DNA from: Azospirillum sp. TSH64
GTDB lineage: Bacteria > Pseudomonadota > Alphaproteobacteria > Azospirillales > Azospirillaceae
Assembly (NCBI RefSeq): GCF_003116035.1
Contig: NZ_LGQW01000015.1
Coordinates: 3,362,325 to 3,424,635, forward strand
Length of the DNA: 62,311 bases
Reading direction: 5' to 3'
Part shown: in pieces, positions 18,399 to 27,290 of the stretch
Numbering within the stretch: position 1 is the first letter of the stretch
Layout: each line of letters begins with the position of its first letter
Notes under the pieces: generated by a model
Told to the model about the DNA's origin: nothing
Databases searched by the model: none
Seen by the model: the letters and a program-made list of their open reading frames with translations, nothing else
Program-made: the position numbers and the translations under genes

Positions 18399-18448
18399 CG
18401 AGCGGCAGCCGGGAGATGCCGAGCGGCAGCCGGCAGGGGGCGAGCGGC
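18399..18448 (-). promoter_or_regulatory. three phased octamers upstream of cstA (candidate BtsR-type sites)
   Basis: Read on the cstA strand, GCCGCTCG occurs at 18441-18448, 18420-18427 and 18399-18406, each separated by 13 bases (21-bp period, two helical turns). The repeats also share flanking bases (CGAGCGGCAGCCGG on the plus strand twice). The nearest copy is 70 bp before the cstA start. The same octamers recur upstream of the YbdD-like gene. Confidence 0.7.
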
Positions 18449-18487
18449 GGCGCCCGAATACCTCCCCGGCCGCCGCCCCGCCCACGC

Positions 18488-19249
18488 TCACTTGCCGCCG
18501 GTAACGTCCAGGAAGGTGCCGGTGATGAAGGAGGCCTCGGGGCCCGCCAGCCACAGGATCGCCCGCGCCACCTCCTCGGGCTGGCCGCCCCGCCCCATCG
18601 GGATCGAGTCCTTGACGCGGTCCACCCGGCCCGGCTCGCCGCCGCTGGCATGCATGTCGGTGTAGATGTGGCCGGGGCGGATGCAGTTGACGCGGATGCC
18701 GTCCCGCGCGACCTCCTTGGAGAAGCCGATGGTGAAGGTCTCCAGGGCACCCTTGGAGGCGGCATAGTCGACATACTCGTTCGGGCTGCCGAGCCGGGCC
18801 GATGCCGACGAGATGTTGACGATCGCGCCGCCCGGCCCGCCGTGGCGATGCGACATGCGCCTGGCCGCCTGCTGCGCGCAGAGGATCGGGCCGATGGCGT
18901 TGACCGCGAAGATGCGCTGCATCCGCTCGAAGCCGAGATCCTCGGTCCGGCATTGCCGCGCCAGCACCGCGGCGTTGTTGACCAGCACGTCGATGCGGCC
19001 GAACTCGCGGTCGATCGCCTCGAACAGGGCAGCGACCTGCGCCGGGTCGGCGCTGTCGGCGCGCACCGCCAGGGCCCGGCGCCCCAGGGCCTCGACATCC
19101 GCCGCCACGACATGGGCGGCAGCCTCGTCGGAGACGAAGCTGATTGCGACATCATAGCCCTGGGCGGCGGCGAGCCTTGCGGTCGCAGCCCCCATGCCGC
19201 GCCCGCCGCCCGTTATCAGGATCAGCGGCGCTTGAGAGACGGTGGTCAT
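18488..19249 (-). CDS. SDR-family oxidoreductase
   Basis: The 253-residue classical short-chain dehydrogenase has the cofactor loop ITGGGRGMGAATA (TGxxxGxG), NNAA, catalytic Ser in NISSAS and YAASK (YxxxK), and IRPGHIYTDMHA after it, ending in DVTGG as FabG-like enzymes do. An NADP-type preference is possible, but the substrate is unknown. It is 31 bp downstream of the MFS gene on the same strand and probably shares a transcript with it. cstA follows 158 bp downstream but appears to have its own control region. Confidence 0.88.
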   Translation of the reverse strand: MTTVSQAPLILITGGGRGMGAATARLAAAQGYDVAISFVSDEAAAHVVAADVEALGRRALAVRADSADPAQVAALFEAIDREFGRIDVLVNNAAVLARQCRTEDLGFERMQRIFAVNAIGPILCAQQAARRMSHRHGGPGGAIVNISSASARLGSPNEYVDYAASKGALETFTIGFSKEVARDGIRVNCIRPGHIYTDMHASGGEPGRVDRVKDSIPMGRGGQPEEVARAILWLAGPEASFITGTFLDVTGGK

Positions 19250-19280
19250 CGACAGGGATCTCCTTATGGCGGTGGGACGG

Positions 19281-20483
19281 TCAGGCGGAGCGCGGCAGGC
19301 CGGACCCGCCCTGCGGTTCCGCGGCGGACGCGTTCAGATGCGGCCTCAGCATCAGGACGAGCGGGACGATCAGGGCGGCGGTCGCCGCCGAGGCCAGCAC
19401 GCCGGTCGTCTGGCTGCTGTGGTCGGCGATGGCGCCGTAGAGGATCGGGGCCAACCCGCCGGAGCCGATGACGCTGGTGTAGAAGACCGCGAAGGCCCGG
19501 CCGGTGTCGCCGTTGGACAGCTCCGGCACGGTGCCGTAGAGCACCGAGGAGGTGCCGTTGAGCACGATGCCGAGCAGCGGCAGCAGGATCAGCGTCGGCG
19601 TCAGCGAGGTGAGCAGCGTCGCCGCGATCAGCAGGGCGGTGGCGGCTTCGGTCGCCATGACGCAGCCGACCACCCCCAGCCGCTCCCCGAGCAGGCTGCA
19701 GGTCGCCTTCCCCAGCGCGCCGCCGATGAACAGCAGGGCCAGCGCCAGCCCGACCGTCGCCGAATCCCCGCCCTGGCCATGGATGAGGAAGGGCAGGAAG
19801 AGCAGATAGCCCATGCGGGTCGCGGTATCGAGCGCGCCGATCGCCGTCAGGATGCCGAAGCCGCCGCGGCCGCGCCCCGCCGCCTTCGTCTTGGCGGCCC
19901 TGGTGATGGGAACCGCCGGCAACAGCGGCAGCAGGGCGGCCGACAGGACGAGCCCGATGGCCGCCATCAGCCCCAGCACCGGCTGCCAGCCGAAAAACGG
20001 CAGCAGCACGGCGACCAGCGCCGGCAGCGCCGCTTTCCCGAGATCGCCCGAGAAATTGTAGATGCCGAGCGGATGGCGCGACGCGGCCCCATAGCTGACG
20101 GTGACGAGCATCGAGCCGCAGGGGTGCTGGATGCTCGATCCGATGCCGGCGACGACGAGGCCGACGCACAGGCCCGGCAGGCCGAGCGGCAACGCCATGA
20201 TCAGCAGGCCCGTCGCCGCCAGAACGGTCGACAGGATCAGCGCCGCCCGCGGCGACAGGCCGCGCAGGGCCCGGTCGGCCGGGATCTGCAACCCTCCCAT
20301 CGTCCCGGAATACAGGGCGCGGATGACGGCAAGCATCGCATAGGACAGGCCGAACTGCGCCTGCCACACCGGCAGGAAGACATAGAGGGCGTCGGTGTAG
20401 CCGTCATGCACCGCATGGGCAAGACACGCACCCGTCAGGCTTTTCTTCTTCTCCGTCCACCACTGTCTCGGATTCATCGTCAT
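19281..20483 (-). CDS. MFS transporter, Fsr-like
   Basis: The protein is a 12-helix major facilitator of about 400 residues. The N-terminal CLAHAVHDGYTDALYVFLPVWQAQFGLSYAMLAVIRALYSGTMGGLQIPA is reminiscent of the fosmidomycin-resistance (Fsr) group of exporters. Two starts are possible: 20510 (MAVAPPGKPM) and 20483 (MTMNPRQWW); the latter has GGGAAAG just upstream and was chosen. It is divergent from a LysR gene that probably regulates it and is followed by the SDR gene. The transported compound is unknown. Confidence 0.85.
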   Translation of the reverse strand: MTMNPRQWWTEKKKSLTGACLAHAVHDGYTDALYVFLPVWQAQFGLSYAMLAVIRALYSGTMGGLQIPADRALRGLSPRAALILSTVLAATGLLIMALPLGLPGLCVGLVVAGIGSSIQHPCGSMLVTVSYGAASRHPLGIYNFSGDLGKAALPALVAVLLPFFGWQPVLGLMAAIGLVLSAALLPLLPAVPITRAAKTKAAGRGRGGFGILTAIGALDTATRMGYLLFLPFLIHGQGGDSATVGLALALLFIGGALGKATCSLLGERLGVVGCVMATEAATALLIAATLLTSLTPTLILLPLLGIVLNGTSSVLYGTVPELSNGDTGRAFAVFYTSVIGSGGLAPILYGAIADHSSQTTGVLASAATAALIVPLVLMLRPHLNASAAEPQGGSGLPRSA

Positions 20484-20552
20484 TGGCTTTCCCGGCGGCG
20501 CCACAGCCATTGCCCGGCTGGTCTGAATGGGCAGGCAGGGTATACCCGTGAC

Positions 20553-20579
20553 GATTCATCGACTAGTATGGTTTGAATC
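20553..20579. promoter_or_regulatory. candidate LysR operator between MFS and LysR genes
   Basis: GATTCA (20553-20558) and TGAATC (20574-20579) form a dyad with a 15-bp spacer in the 142-bp gap between the divergent genes. The size fits a LysR recognition site, but six-base arms can arise by chance. Confidence 0.4.
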
Positions 20580-20625
20580 ACGGATAGTGTTCGTTTTCCT
20601 CACGGGTTTCCCCAAAGGACCGCTG

Positions 20626-21522
20626 ATGCGCCGCCTTCCTCCGCTGAACGCCCTGCGCATCTTCGAGGTTGCGGCCCGGACCGGCAGCTATGCCGAGGCC
20701 GGGGCCGAACTCGGCCTCACCCATGGCGCGGTCAGCCGGCAGATCGCCACGCTGGAAAGCTGGCTCGGGCAGAGGCTGTTCACCAAGGAGGGGCGCCGCA
20801 TGGTGGCGACGCCGATGGCGCGGATCTTCGCGTCCGAGGTCGGCTTGTCCTTCGACCGGCTGGCCGTCGCGGCGGACGCCTGCGGCCGGCCCGACGCGCG
20901 GCGCATCCTGCGGGTCAGCGCCCCGACCAGCTTCGCCATGCGCTGGCTGATCCCGCGGCTCGGCCGCTACCATGCCGGCCATCCGCAGGTCGAGGTGGCG
21001 GTCACCACGGTTTCGACGGTGCTGGAGGAACTGCGCGGCGGCGTCGACGTGGCGATCCGGCGCGGTGCGGCGCGGGAGCATGTGTGGCCCCAGCACCGCG
21101 TCGTTTCGGTGCTGGACGATGTCGACACACTGATCATGAGCCCGGCGCTGTTCGCGCGGCGGCCGATCCGCAAGCCCGCCGACATCGAGGGCCACACCCT
21201 GCTCGCCAGCGAAACCCGTCCGGGCGATTGGGCGGGCTGGCTCGACGCGGCGGGGCTCCAGCATCTGGCCGGGCATCCCCGCCAGATCTTCGACCACTTC
21301 TTCGTCACCCGTCAGGCGGTGGAGGACGGGCTCGGCATCGGGATCGGCCCGCTGCCGATGCTGGACATCGACATCGCCAATGGAAAGCTGATGACGCCGC
21401 TGCCCGACATCCGGGTTCCGAGGACGGGCTACGTGGCGCTGGTTCCACCCCAGGCCGATGCGGGAAAGCTGGTCGCCGGCTTCGTCGACTGGCTGGTCGG
21501 CGAGGCGCAGGGCGCCCAGTGA
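20626..21522 (+). CDS. LysR-family regulator, GcvA-like
   Basis: The 298-residue regulator begins MRRLPPLNALRIFEVAARTGSYAEAGAELGLTHGAVSRQIATLESWLG, the hallmark of the GcvA/AmpR branch of LysR proteins, followed by a substrate-binding domain. AAAGGA lies eight bases before the ATG; the open frame upstream is not supported. It is divergent from the MFS-SDR pair and presumably controls it. Confidence 0.88.
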   Translation: MRRLPPLNALRIFEVAARTGSYAEAGAELGLTHGAVSRQIATLESWLGQRLFTKEGRRMVATPMARIFASEVGLSFDRLAVAADACGRPDARRILRVSAPTSFAMRWLIPRLGRYHAGHPQVEVAVTTVSTVLEELRGGVDVAIRRGAAREHVWPQHRVVSVLDDVDTLIMSPALFARRPIRKPADIEGHTLLASETRPGDWAGWLDAAGLQHLAGHPRQIFDHFFVTRQAVEDGLGIGIGPLPMLDIDIANGKLMTPLPDIRVPRTGYVALVPPQADAGKLVAGFVDWLVGEAQGAQ

Positions 21523-21549
21523 CCGGCCGGGCGGCGGACGCGACCGGGA

Positions 21550-21598
21550 GCCGCTCAGGCCCCGGAATGCGCCGCTCGGACCGCCAGGGCGCCGCTCG
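21550..21598 (+). promoter_or_regulatory. three phased octamers upstream of the YbdD-like gene
   Basis: GCCGCTCA (21550-21557), GCCGCTCG (21571-21578) and GCCGCTCG (21591-21598) are spaced by 21 and 20 bp. They lie on the coding strand 84-132 bp before the start of the YbdD-like gene, matching the array and orientation seen upstream of cstA. Confidence 0.7.
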
Positions 21599-21636
21599 CC
21601 GGAAAGCGGCCCGGCGCTTGCCGCAACGGCGCTATG

Positions 21637-21656
21637 GTGGGACGTCCCACATCGCC
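21637..21656 (+). repeat. REP-like palindrome, single copy
   Basis: The 14-bp palindrome GTGGGACGTCCCAC (21637-21650) is followed by ATCGCC. The same 20 bp occur twice more at 31189-31244 as an inverted pair. Here it lies between the octamer array and the YbdD-like start codon, so it would be in the leader of that transcript. Confidence 0.6.
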
Positions 21657-21681
21657 GCGCGGCTTCCGACAGAGATCTCCG

Positions 21682-21876
21682 ATGACCGATACCTGCCCCC
21701 GCACCCCTTTGCGCAAGGCGCTTGCCAACCTGCGCCGCCTGTTCAACGACGACAGCTACGACCGCTACCGCGAGGCCCAGGCCCGCCTCGCCCCGGACGA
21801 GCCGCCGCTCGACCCGCGGTCCTTCAAGGCGCGGCAGATCCTGATGACTCTGGGACGGGGCTGCTGCGGCCGGTAG
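21682..21876 (+). CDS. YbdD/YjiX-like small protein
   Basis: This 64-residue protein resembles the YbdD/YjiX family (E. coli YbdD is 65 residues), which is normally encoded right after cstA or btsT. Family-like features are DSYDRYREAQARLAPDEPPLDPRSFKARQ, matching the D-Y-x-x-Y ... H-P-D ... F-x-x-x-RQ pattern, and the C-terminal GCC pair close to the family's terminal Cys-Cys. Its role is probably as a small accessory subunit of the CstA transporter. It overlaps the 3' end of the convergent BrkB-like gene by 53 bp. The upstream octamer array matches that of cstA. The match is by eye, so the family call is moderate. Confidence 0.65.
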   Translation: MTDTCPRTPLRKALANLRRLFNDDSYDRYREAQARLAPDEPPLDPRSFKARQILMTLGRGCCGR

Positions 21877-22783
21877 CCGGCTCGCCCAAACCGGGAGCGG
21901 GGCCGGGACCGGCTTCGGGCTTCAGTCCGGGAAGCCGCGCCCGGCTGCCGCTGCGTTCCGAATAGGCGCGGGTCAGTTCCGCCCCGAACAGGAAGATGAC
22001 CGCCGAATAATAGACCCACAGCAGGATCAGCACGAAGGAGCCGGCCGCGCCATAGACCGAGACCACGCCGCTGGTGGCGATGTAGAAGCCGATCAGGAAC
22101 TTCCCCACCGCGAACAGGAAGGCGTTCACCGCCGCCCCCAGCCAGACGTCGGCCCAGCGGATGTAGGTGTCGGGCAGGATGCGGTAGATCAGGGCGAACA
22201 GGCCGGTCAGCACCGTCCAGGACACCAGCACGTCGAACAGCCACAGCAGCGACGGCATCGCCGGCAGATAGGCCGAGGCCCAGCGGCCGGCCGCCGCCAG
22301 CCCGGCGCTGACCACCAGCGAGACGATCAGCAGGAAGCCGATGGCGGCGATCAGCGCCAGCGCCTTCAGCCGCACCCGCACCAGCCAGGTGATGGTCGAT
22401 TCCTGGGGCGCGGCCACCCGCCAGATGCGGTTCAGCCCGGCCTGAAGCTCGACGAAGACGGTGGTGGCGCCGACCAGGATGGTGCCGATGCCGATGACGC
22501 TGGCGACGATGCCGGTCTCCTTGGCACCGGCCCGCGCGATCAGATCCTGCAGGGTTTCGCCGGCATCGTGCCCGACCAGCGCGGTCAGCTGATCGACCAG
22601 CGCGCCGCGCGCCGCCTCGTCGCCGAACACCAGCCCGGCCAGGGCGATCACCAGGATCGCCAGCGGCGCCAGCGAGAAGATGGTGTAGAAGGCGATGGAG
22701 GCCGCCATGCTCATCGCGTCGTCGTTCATCCAGCCATAGGCCGCATCGACGACTATCGCCCATCCCCGCCGCACCCTGCCCAT
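21824..22783 (-). CDS. YihY/BrkB-family inner membrane protein
   Basis: The 319-residue protein has the YihY/BrkB (formerly ribonuclease BN) pattern: MNDDAMSMAASIAFYTIFSLAPLAILVIALAG near the N-terminus, then about five more membrane helices with WRVAAPQESTITWLVRVRLKALALI, FALIYRILPDTYIRWADVWLGAAVNAFLFAVGKFLIGFYI and a final helix SFVLILLWVYYSAVIFLFGAELTRAYSER. The last 40 residues are a proline/glycine-rich cytoplasmic tail. AGGAGG precedes the chosen ATG; two upstream in-frame ATGs lack this. The function of the family is unresolved. Confidence 0.88.
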   Translation of the reverse strand: MGRVRRGWAIVVDAAYGWMNDDAMSMAASIAFYTIFSLAPLAILVIALAGLVFGDEAARGALVDQLTALVGHDAGETLQDLIARAGAKETGIVASVIGIGTILVGATTVFVELQAGLNRIWRVAAPQESTITWLVRVRLKALALIAAIGFLLIVSLVVSAGLAAAGRWASAYLPAMPSLLWLFDVLVSWTVLTGLFALIYRILPDTYIRWADVWLGAAVNAFLFAVGKFLIGFYIATSGVVSVYGAAGSFVLILLWVYYSAVIFLFGAELTRAYSERSGSRARLPGLKPEAGPGPAPGLGEPATGRSSPVPESSGSAAP

Positions 22784-23030
22784 CGCCCCCTCCTGTCCCA
22801 TACCGTATCCCCCGCTAACACCGGCGGCGGCCATTCGGTCATGGTCGGAGGACAGGAGAGCGCCGGTGACGGACAGAAATCCACGGTCGGCCGGCTGCGA
22901 GGGATGGGCCGGGCCGGGGGGAAACCGACGCCAGGACAGTGCGGCGAAACTGATCCAGATTGGACTTTGCCCGCCGCTGACCGGCGCCTTCGGGGCGGCC
23001 CGCCATCCCGTCGGGCCAGGACGATGTCGT

Positions 23031-23693
23031 TCAGAAAATCGCGGCGTTCAGGTTCTTCTCGAAATTCTTCAGGAAAGCCGACACCTCTTCCGCGGCCTTC
23101 TTGTCCTGCCACGACGACAAAGACTTGATGTTCTTTGCAATGTCGGGCCGGATGTCCATCTCGGTCTTGCGGTTCAGCAATGTGTTCGCGATCCCCTGCT
23201 TGGCGGCAAAGCCGTCGAATTTCTTGGCCTCGTCGGCCAGCTTTTTGAGCAGCGGGATCATCTTCGAATCGTCGAGGATGATGGCGTGCAGGGCCTTGTT
23301 CTTGCCCTTGCTTTCCTTCCACATTTCCGCCCACTCTTTCCCGAGCAGCTTCGGATCCACCTCGTCCGATTCGTGGGTGATGCATCTGCAGAAGTCATCG
23401 AGGGTATCGAGCCCCTCTTCTTTTTCCTTCTTTGTGGCGATCAACCTGGCTTTCAGTTTCTTGCCCAAAGCCCCTGCCAGGGCCACGACCTGCGACTTCA
23501 GGGACTCGACGACCTTGCTCTGGTCGGACATCATCTTGGTGTAGGTCTTGTACTCGTCGAAAAGTCCATCGAGATCCTTCGACACGACAGCGAATTTATT
23601 GCTGAATTTGTGCTTCACCAAATGCTCGCGATGCTTTTTGGTGAGGCCATCCCATTCACGCAGGAGATCTGAAACTTTCTTTGCCATTTCCAT
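23031..23693 (-). CDS. orphan lysine-rich helical protein
   Basis: I do not recognise this 220-residue protein. It is rich in lysine (many KK and EKKK clusters), has almost no proline, and looks helical with probable coiled coils (LLREWDGLTKKHREHLVKHKFSN; MMSDQSKVVESLKSQVVALAGALGKKLKARLIATKKEKEE). There is no signal peptide or membrane helix, so it is probably cytoplasmic. The codon use is clearly less GC-rich than in its neighbours, with many AAA, AAT and TTT codons, suggesting recent acquisition. Starts MEMAKK (23693) and MAKK (23687) are both possible. It stands alone between BrkB and the two-component genes. Confidence 0.7.
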   Translation of the reverse strand: MEMAKKVSDLLREWDGLTKKHREHLVKHKFSNKFAVVSKDLDGLFDEYKTYTKMMSDQSKVVESLKSQVVALAGALGKKLKARLIATKKEKEEGLDTLDDFCRCITHESDEVDPKLLGKEWAEMWKESKGKNKALHAIILDDSKMIPLLKKLADEAKKFDGFAAKQGIANTLLNRKTEMDIRPDIAKNIKSLSSWQDKKAAEEVSAFLKNFEKNLNAAIF

Positions 23694-23886
23694 CACCGCC
23701 GAAAAACAAGAAGGCTGACGGAAAAGGATATCTTCCTTTTTCCTGTCATTCTGAAGCGATGGTATCCGTATCAGGTTTTCAGACAAACAGCGGACCCATC
23801 CAAAATGGGGGTTCCGCAACTCCAGCCTTCCATATCGCCTTGCTTCACTCTTGGGATGCAATTGCCGATGCAAGCGGGCACCGGCT
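23694..23886. other. AT-richer gap with an imperfect hairpin
   Basis: This 193-bp gap lies between the orphan lysine-rich gene and the LytTR regulator. An imperfect inverted repeat at 23720-23743 (GGAAAAGGA / TCCTTTTTCC around ATATCT) could be a terminator for the regulator transcript or an operator for the orphan gene. The base composition is unlike the surrounding coding DNA. Confidence 0.4.
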
Positions 23887-24630
23887 TCACCCCATCCCCA
23901 GCCTCTCCTTGAGCGCCCCCAGGAAGCGCCGGCTGACCGGGACCGTGTGCCCGCCGGTGGTCTGTATCTCCGCCAACCCGCCGTCGGCGAAGCGGATTTC
24001 CCGGATGCGGTCCGGGTTGACCAGATGCTGGCGGTGGCAGCGGAACAGCGGGCTCTTCTCCTGGATGGTGTGGAGCGTCAGCTCGGTGAAGCGCTCCTGC
24101 CCGTCCTCCCCCACCACATAGACGCCGGCGGGGCGGGAGACGACATACTCGACGTCGGCCAGCTTCATCAGGGTGATGCGGTTGACCCCGGTGCAGGGGA
24201 TGTGGCGCAGCTCCGCCGCCCCCGGCAGCACCGCGACCTCCTGCGGGGCGCGCTGGCGGCGCAGCCGCTGCAACGTCTTCGCCAGCCGCGCCGGATCGGC
24301 CGGCTTCAGCAGATAGTCGAAGGCATGCTCCTCGAAGGCCTGGACGGCATATTCGTCGTGCGCGGTCAGGAAGACGATGCGCGGCATCCGCTCGGGATCG
24401 AGCATGCTCAGCATCTCCAGACCGCTGACCCGCGGCATCTGGATGTCGAGGAAGACCACGTCGGGCGCCTGCCGGTTGATGGCACCGATGGCCTCGATGG
24501 CGTTGGCGCATTCGCCGACGATGCGGATGTCGGCGGAGTCCTCCAGCAGGCGGCGCAGCTCCTCGCGCGCCAGCGGCTCGTCATCGACGATCAGGACGGT
24601 GATGGCAGCGGGCATTGCGGGAGCCGTCAT
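23887..24630 (-). CDS. LytTR-family response regulator, BtsR/YpdB-like
   Basis: The 247-residue regulator has an N-terminal receiver domain (acidic pair in [18 protein letters not shown], phosphorylation site Asp62 in VFLDIQMP, Lys in YLLKPAD) and a C-terminal LytTR DNA-binding domain (about residues 145-245: [31 protein letters not shown] and [14 protein letters not shown]). LytTR domains bind direct repeats with about 21-bp spacing. Its start overlaps the stop of the sensor kinase (ATGA). I infer that the octamer arrays upstream of cstA and the YbdD-like gene are its targets, as for BtsR in E. coli. Confidence 0.9.
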   Translation of the reverse strand: MTAPAMPAAITVLIVDDEPLAREELRRLLEDSADIRIVGECANAIEAIGAINRQAPDVVFLDIQMPRVSGLEMLSMLDPERMPRIVFLTAHDEYAVQAFEEHAFDYLLKPADPARLAKTLQRLRRQRAPQEVAVLPGAAELRHIPCTGVNRITLMKLADVEYVVSRPAGVYVVGEDGQERFTELTLHTIQEKSPLFRCHRQHLVNPDRIREIRFADGGLAEIQTTGGHTVPVSRRFLGALKERLGMG

Positions 24631-26333
24631 GCGGGCACGGTTTCCTCAAGGGGCAGGCGCAGGGTGACGCGGGTGAAGGCATCCGGCTCGCAGGCGACCG
24701 ACACGCCGTACGCTTCACCGTAGCGGTTGCGGACGCGGCGGTCGACGATGGTCATCCCCAGCCCGTCGCCGCCCGGCTTGGCCTCATAGAGCCCGGCATT
24801 GTCCTCCACCGCCAGCAACAGGTCGCCGCCGTCCCGCCGCGCCGCGATGCGCACCCGGCCGTCGCCGAGAAGCTGCGCCGTGCCGTGCTTGATCGCGTTC
24901 TCCACCAGCGGCTGGAGCGAGAAGGCCGGCAGCCGGGCGTGGCGCAGCTCGTCCGGCACCTCGATCTCCACCGCCAGCCGCCCGGTGAAGCGGGCCAGCT
25001 CGATCTGGAGATAGGCGCTGACATGTTCGACCTCGTCGGCCAGCGTCGCCATCTGGCTGGGGCGCTTCAGGTTCTTGCGGAAGAAGGTCGACAGGTTCTG
25101 CACCAGCTGCCGCGCCCGCTCAGGATCGTTGCGGATGACGGCGGAGATGGTGTTCAGCGCGTTGAACAGGAAATGCGGGTTCACCTGGGCATGCAGAAGC
25201 TTGATCTCCGACTGCGCCAGCAGCGCCTTCTGCTGCTCGTAGCGGCCGGCCAGGATCTGGTTGGACAGCAGGCGGGCGACACCCTCCCCCAGCGTGCGGT
25301 TGATGGTGGAGAAGATCTTGGTCTTCGGCTCGTACAGCTTGATGGTGCCGATCACCCCGCCATCCTCGCCGACCAGCGGGATGACCAGCGCCGCCCCCAG
25401 CCGGCAGGCCGGGCTGATCGAGCAGCGATAGGCCACCTCGTTGCCGTCGGCATAGATCACCTGGTTGCTGGCGATGGCCTGATGCGTCTGCGGTGAGCTG
25501 ATCGGCGTGCCCGGCAGATGGTGGTCGTCACCCATGCCGATGAAGGCCAGCAGCTTTTCCCGGTCGGTGATGGCGACGGCGCCGACGCCGGTCTCCTCGA
25601 AGATGATGCGGGCGACGCGGGTGCTGTTCTCGCTGTTGAAGCCGCCGCGCAGCACGCCGTCGCAGCGCGCGGCGATCTTCAGCGCCTTGGCGGAAAAGGC
25701 GCTGGACTGCTTCTCGTCCAGTACGCGCCGCTCCAGCAGGATGCGCATGAACAGCGCGGCGCCCAGGGTGTTGGCGACGATCATCGGGGCCGCCACCACC
25801 TCCACCAGATGCATCGCCGCCTCGAACGGCCGGGCCACCGCCAGGATGATCAGCATCTGCACCACCTCCGCCACGAAGGTGACGGCACCGACGCGCAGCG
25901 GGTTGAACAGCGGTTCGATCCGGCCCTGGCGCACCATGTGGCGGTGGACCAGCCCGCCGATCAGCCCCTCCGCCATGGTGGAGATGGCGCAGGCCAGCGC
26001 CGACATGCCGCCCAGCGAATAGCGGTGCATCCCGCCGGTCAGCCCGACCGCGAGCCCCACGGAAGGCCCGCCGAAGATGCCGCCCAGCACGGCACCGATG
26101 GCGCGGGTGTTGGCGATGCTGTCGTCGATGTGCAGGCCGAAATAGGTGCCCATGATGCAGAAGATCGAGAAGATCACGTAGCAGGCCAGCTTGTGCGGCC
26201 AGCGCACCGTCACATGGGTCAAGGGCAGGAACAGCGGCGTGCGGCTCAGCAGATAGGCGATCACCAGATAGACGCACATCTGCTGGAGCAGCGAGAGGAC
26301 CAGGGTGAAGGGCTCGATGGGTATGGGAGGCAT
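24627..26333 (-). CDS. LytS/BtsS-type sensor histidine kinase
   Basis: The 568-residue kinase has an N-terminal 5TM-5TMR_LYT membrane sensor (about residues 1-200, including [57 protein letters not shown]), a GAF-like linker and a HisKA_7TM/His_kinase domain with the phospho-acceptor in [12 protein letters not shown], the N-box [10 protein letters not shown] and the GGDGLGM lid. In E. coli the relatives BtsS and YpdA sense extracellular pyruvate and control BtsT and YhjX. The presence of CstA in the same window supports a similar stimulus. It is translationally coupled to the regulator downstream. Confidence 0.9.
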   Translation of the reverse strand: MPPIPIEPFTLVLSLLQQMCVYLVIAYLLSRTPLFLPLTHVTVRWPHKLACYVIFSIFCIMGTYFGLHIDDSIANTRAIGAVLGGIFGGPSVGLAVGLTGGMHRYSLGGMSALACAISTMAEGLIGGLVHRHMVRQGRIEPLFNPLRVGAVTFVAEVVQMLIILAVARPFEAAMHLVEVVAAPMIVANTLGAALFMRILLERRVLDEKQSSAFSAKALKIAARCDGVLRGGFNSENSTRVARIIFEETGVGAVAITDREKLLAFIGMGDDHHLPGTPISSPQTHQAIASNQVIYADGNEVAYRCSISPACRLGAALVIPLVGEDGGVIGTIKLYEPKTKIFSTINRTLGEGVARLLSNQILAGRYEQQKALLAQSEIKLLHAQVNPHFLFNALNTISAVIRNDPERARQLVQNLSTFFRKNLKRPSQMATLADEVEHVSAYLQIELARFTGRLAVEIEVPDELRHARLPAFSLQPLVENAIKHGTAQLLGDGRVRIAARRDGGDLLLAVEDNAGLYEAKPGGDGLGMTIVDRRVRNRYGEAYGVSVACEPDAFTRVTLRLPLEETVPA

Positions 26334-26454
26334 GGCGGTTTTCCCGGCAGCGGCCTTCCGGGACCGGCGCTGCTCCGCGCCATCCTACACCGGTGGGGCG
26401 TTCCTGCCGATGGGACATCCTTGCATCCCTCGGGGCCGAGCCTCGTGCTGTCTC

Positions 26455-27180
26455 CTACAGCTCTGCCTTTATCGCCGGACGGACCTGGGCCGGATGGACC
26501 TGGCGCGGACGGGCCGGACCGCAACCCTGTTCGATGTACTGCCTGTATTCGTCGCGCTGGACGGCGTAGAGGTCTTCGCCCGCTGCCGGAATGGCCTTGG
26601 CGTGCCGCAGGGCGGACGCCGAGCCGCCCAGGTCGATCACCACGAAATCGACGGCGGCCAGCGTCGTCGAGATGAAGCTGAGCGCATAGACCTCCGCGGC
26701 GATGCCCGCCGTCAGGGCCACCGCCGCCACCGTGTTGGTCGGCCCGACGAACGGCAGCACGAGGTACGAGCCGGGCGCGAGGCCGGTCTTGCAGAGCGAC
26801 GTGCCGAAATTCTCCTCCCGGCGCTCCAGCCCGAGCCGCGTGGCGACATCGAACAGGCCGCCGACGCCGAGCGTCGAGTTGATCCCGAAACGCGCCGCCG
26901 AGGCGGCGGCACCGCCCGCCTTGCCCTGCAAGCCGTTGTCGAGAACCATCTCGATCTCGGTCAGGTTCGCATAGGCGTTCGACAGGCCGGCCGAGACCGG
27001 GGCGGGCACCCACGGTCCGATGTGATCGACGGCCGGATCGATGACCCAGTCGACCAGCCCCTTGTTGACCGCGAACATGGCGCGGTTGAACGGCTCCAGG
27101 GGGTCCGCGGCGAAGGCGGCGACCGGGGCGCACCCCATCGCCAGGGCCATGACCAAGCCAACCGCAAGCCTCGCCGCCAT
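26455..27180 (-). CDS. mlaA: MlaA/VacJ-family outer-membrane lipoprotein
   Basis: The 241-residue protein has a signal peptide with a probable lipobox around LAMGC and the MlaA core: DPLEPFNRAMFAVNKGLVDWVIDPAVDHIGPWVPAPV, then RFGINSTLGVGGLFDVATRLGLERREENFGTSLCKTGLAPGSYLVLPFVGPTN. MlaA is the outer-membrane doughnut that passes mislocalised phospholipids to the MlaC shuttle. No mlaBCDEF genes are next to it here. The lipobox has Met-Gly before Cys, which is slightly unusual, so lipidation is probable but not certain. Confidence 0.9.
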   Translation of the reverse strand: MAARLAVGLVMALAMGCAPVAAFAADPLEPFNRAMFAVNKGLVDWVIDPAVDHIGPWVPAPVSAGLSNAYANLTEIEMVLDNGLQGKAGGAAASAARFGINSTLGVGGLFDVATRLGLERREENFGTSLCKTGLAPGSYLVLPFVGPTNTVAAVALTAGIAAEVYALSFISTTLAAVDFVVIDLGGSASALRHAKAIPAAGEDLYAVQRDEYRQYIEQGCGPARPRQVHPAQVRPAIKAEL

Positions 27181-27290
27181 GCCGCCCTCCCCTGCTCGCC
27201 CGCGCTCCCCGCCGGTCCAAGTCTAGCTGACGCCGGCGGCGGGCGGCAAATCAGGGCAAATCCAGATTGCCCTGCCCCTTCCCCTGCCCG

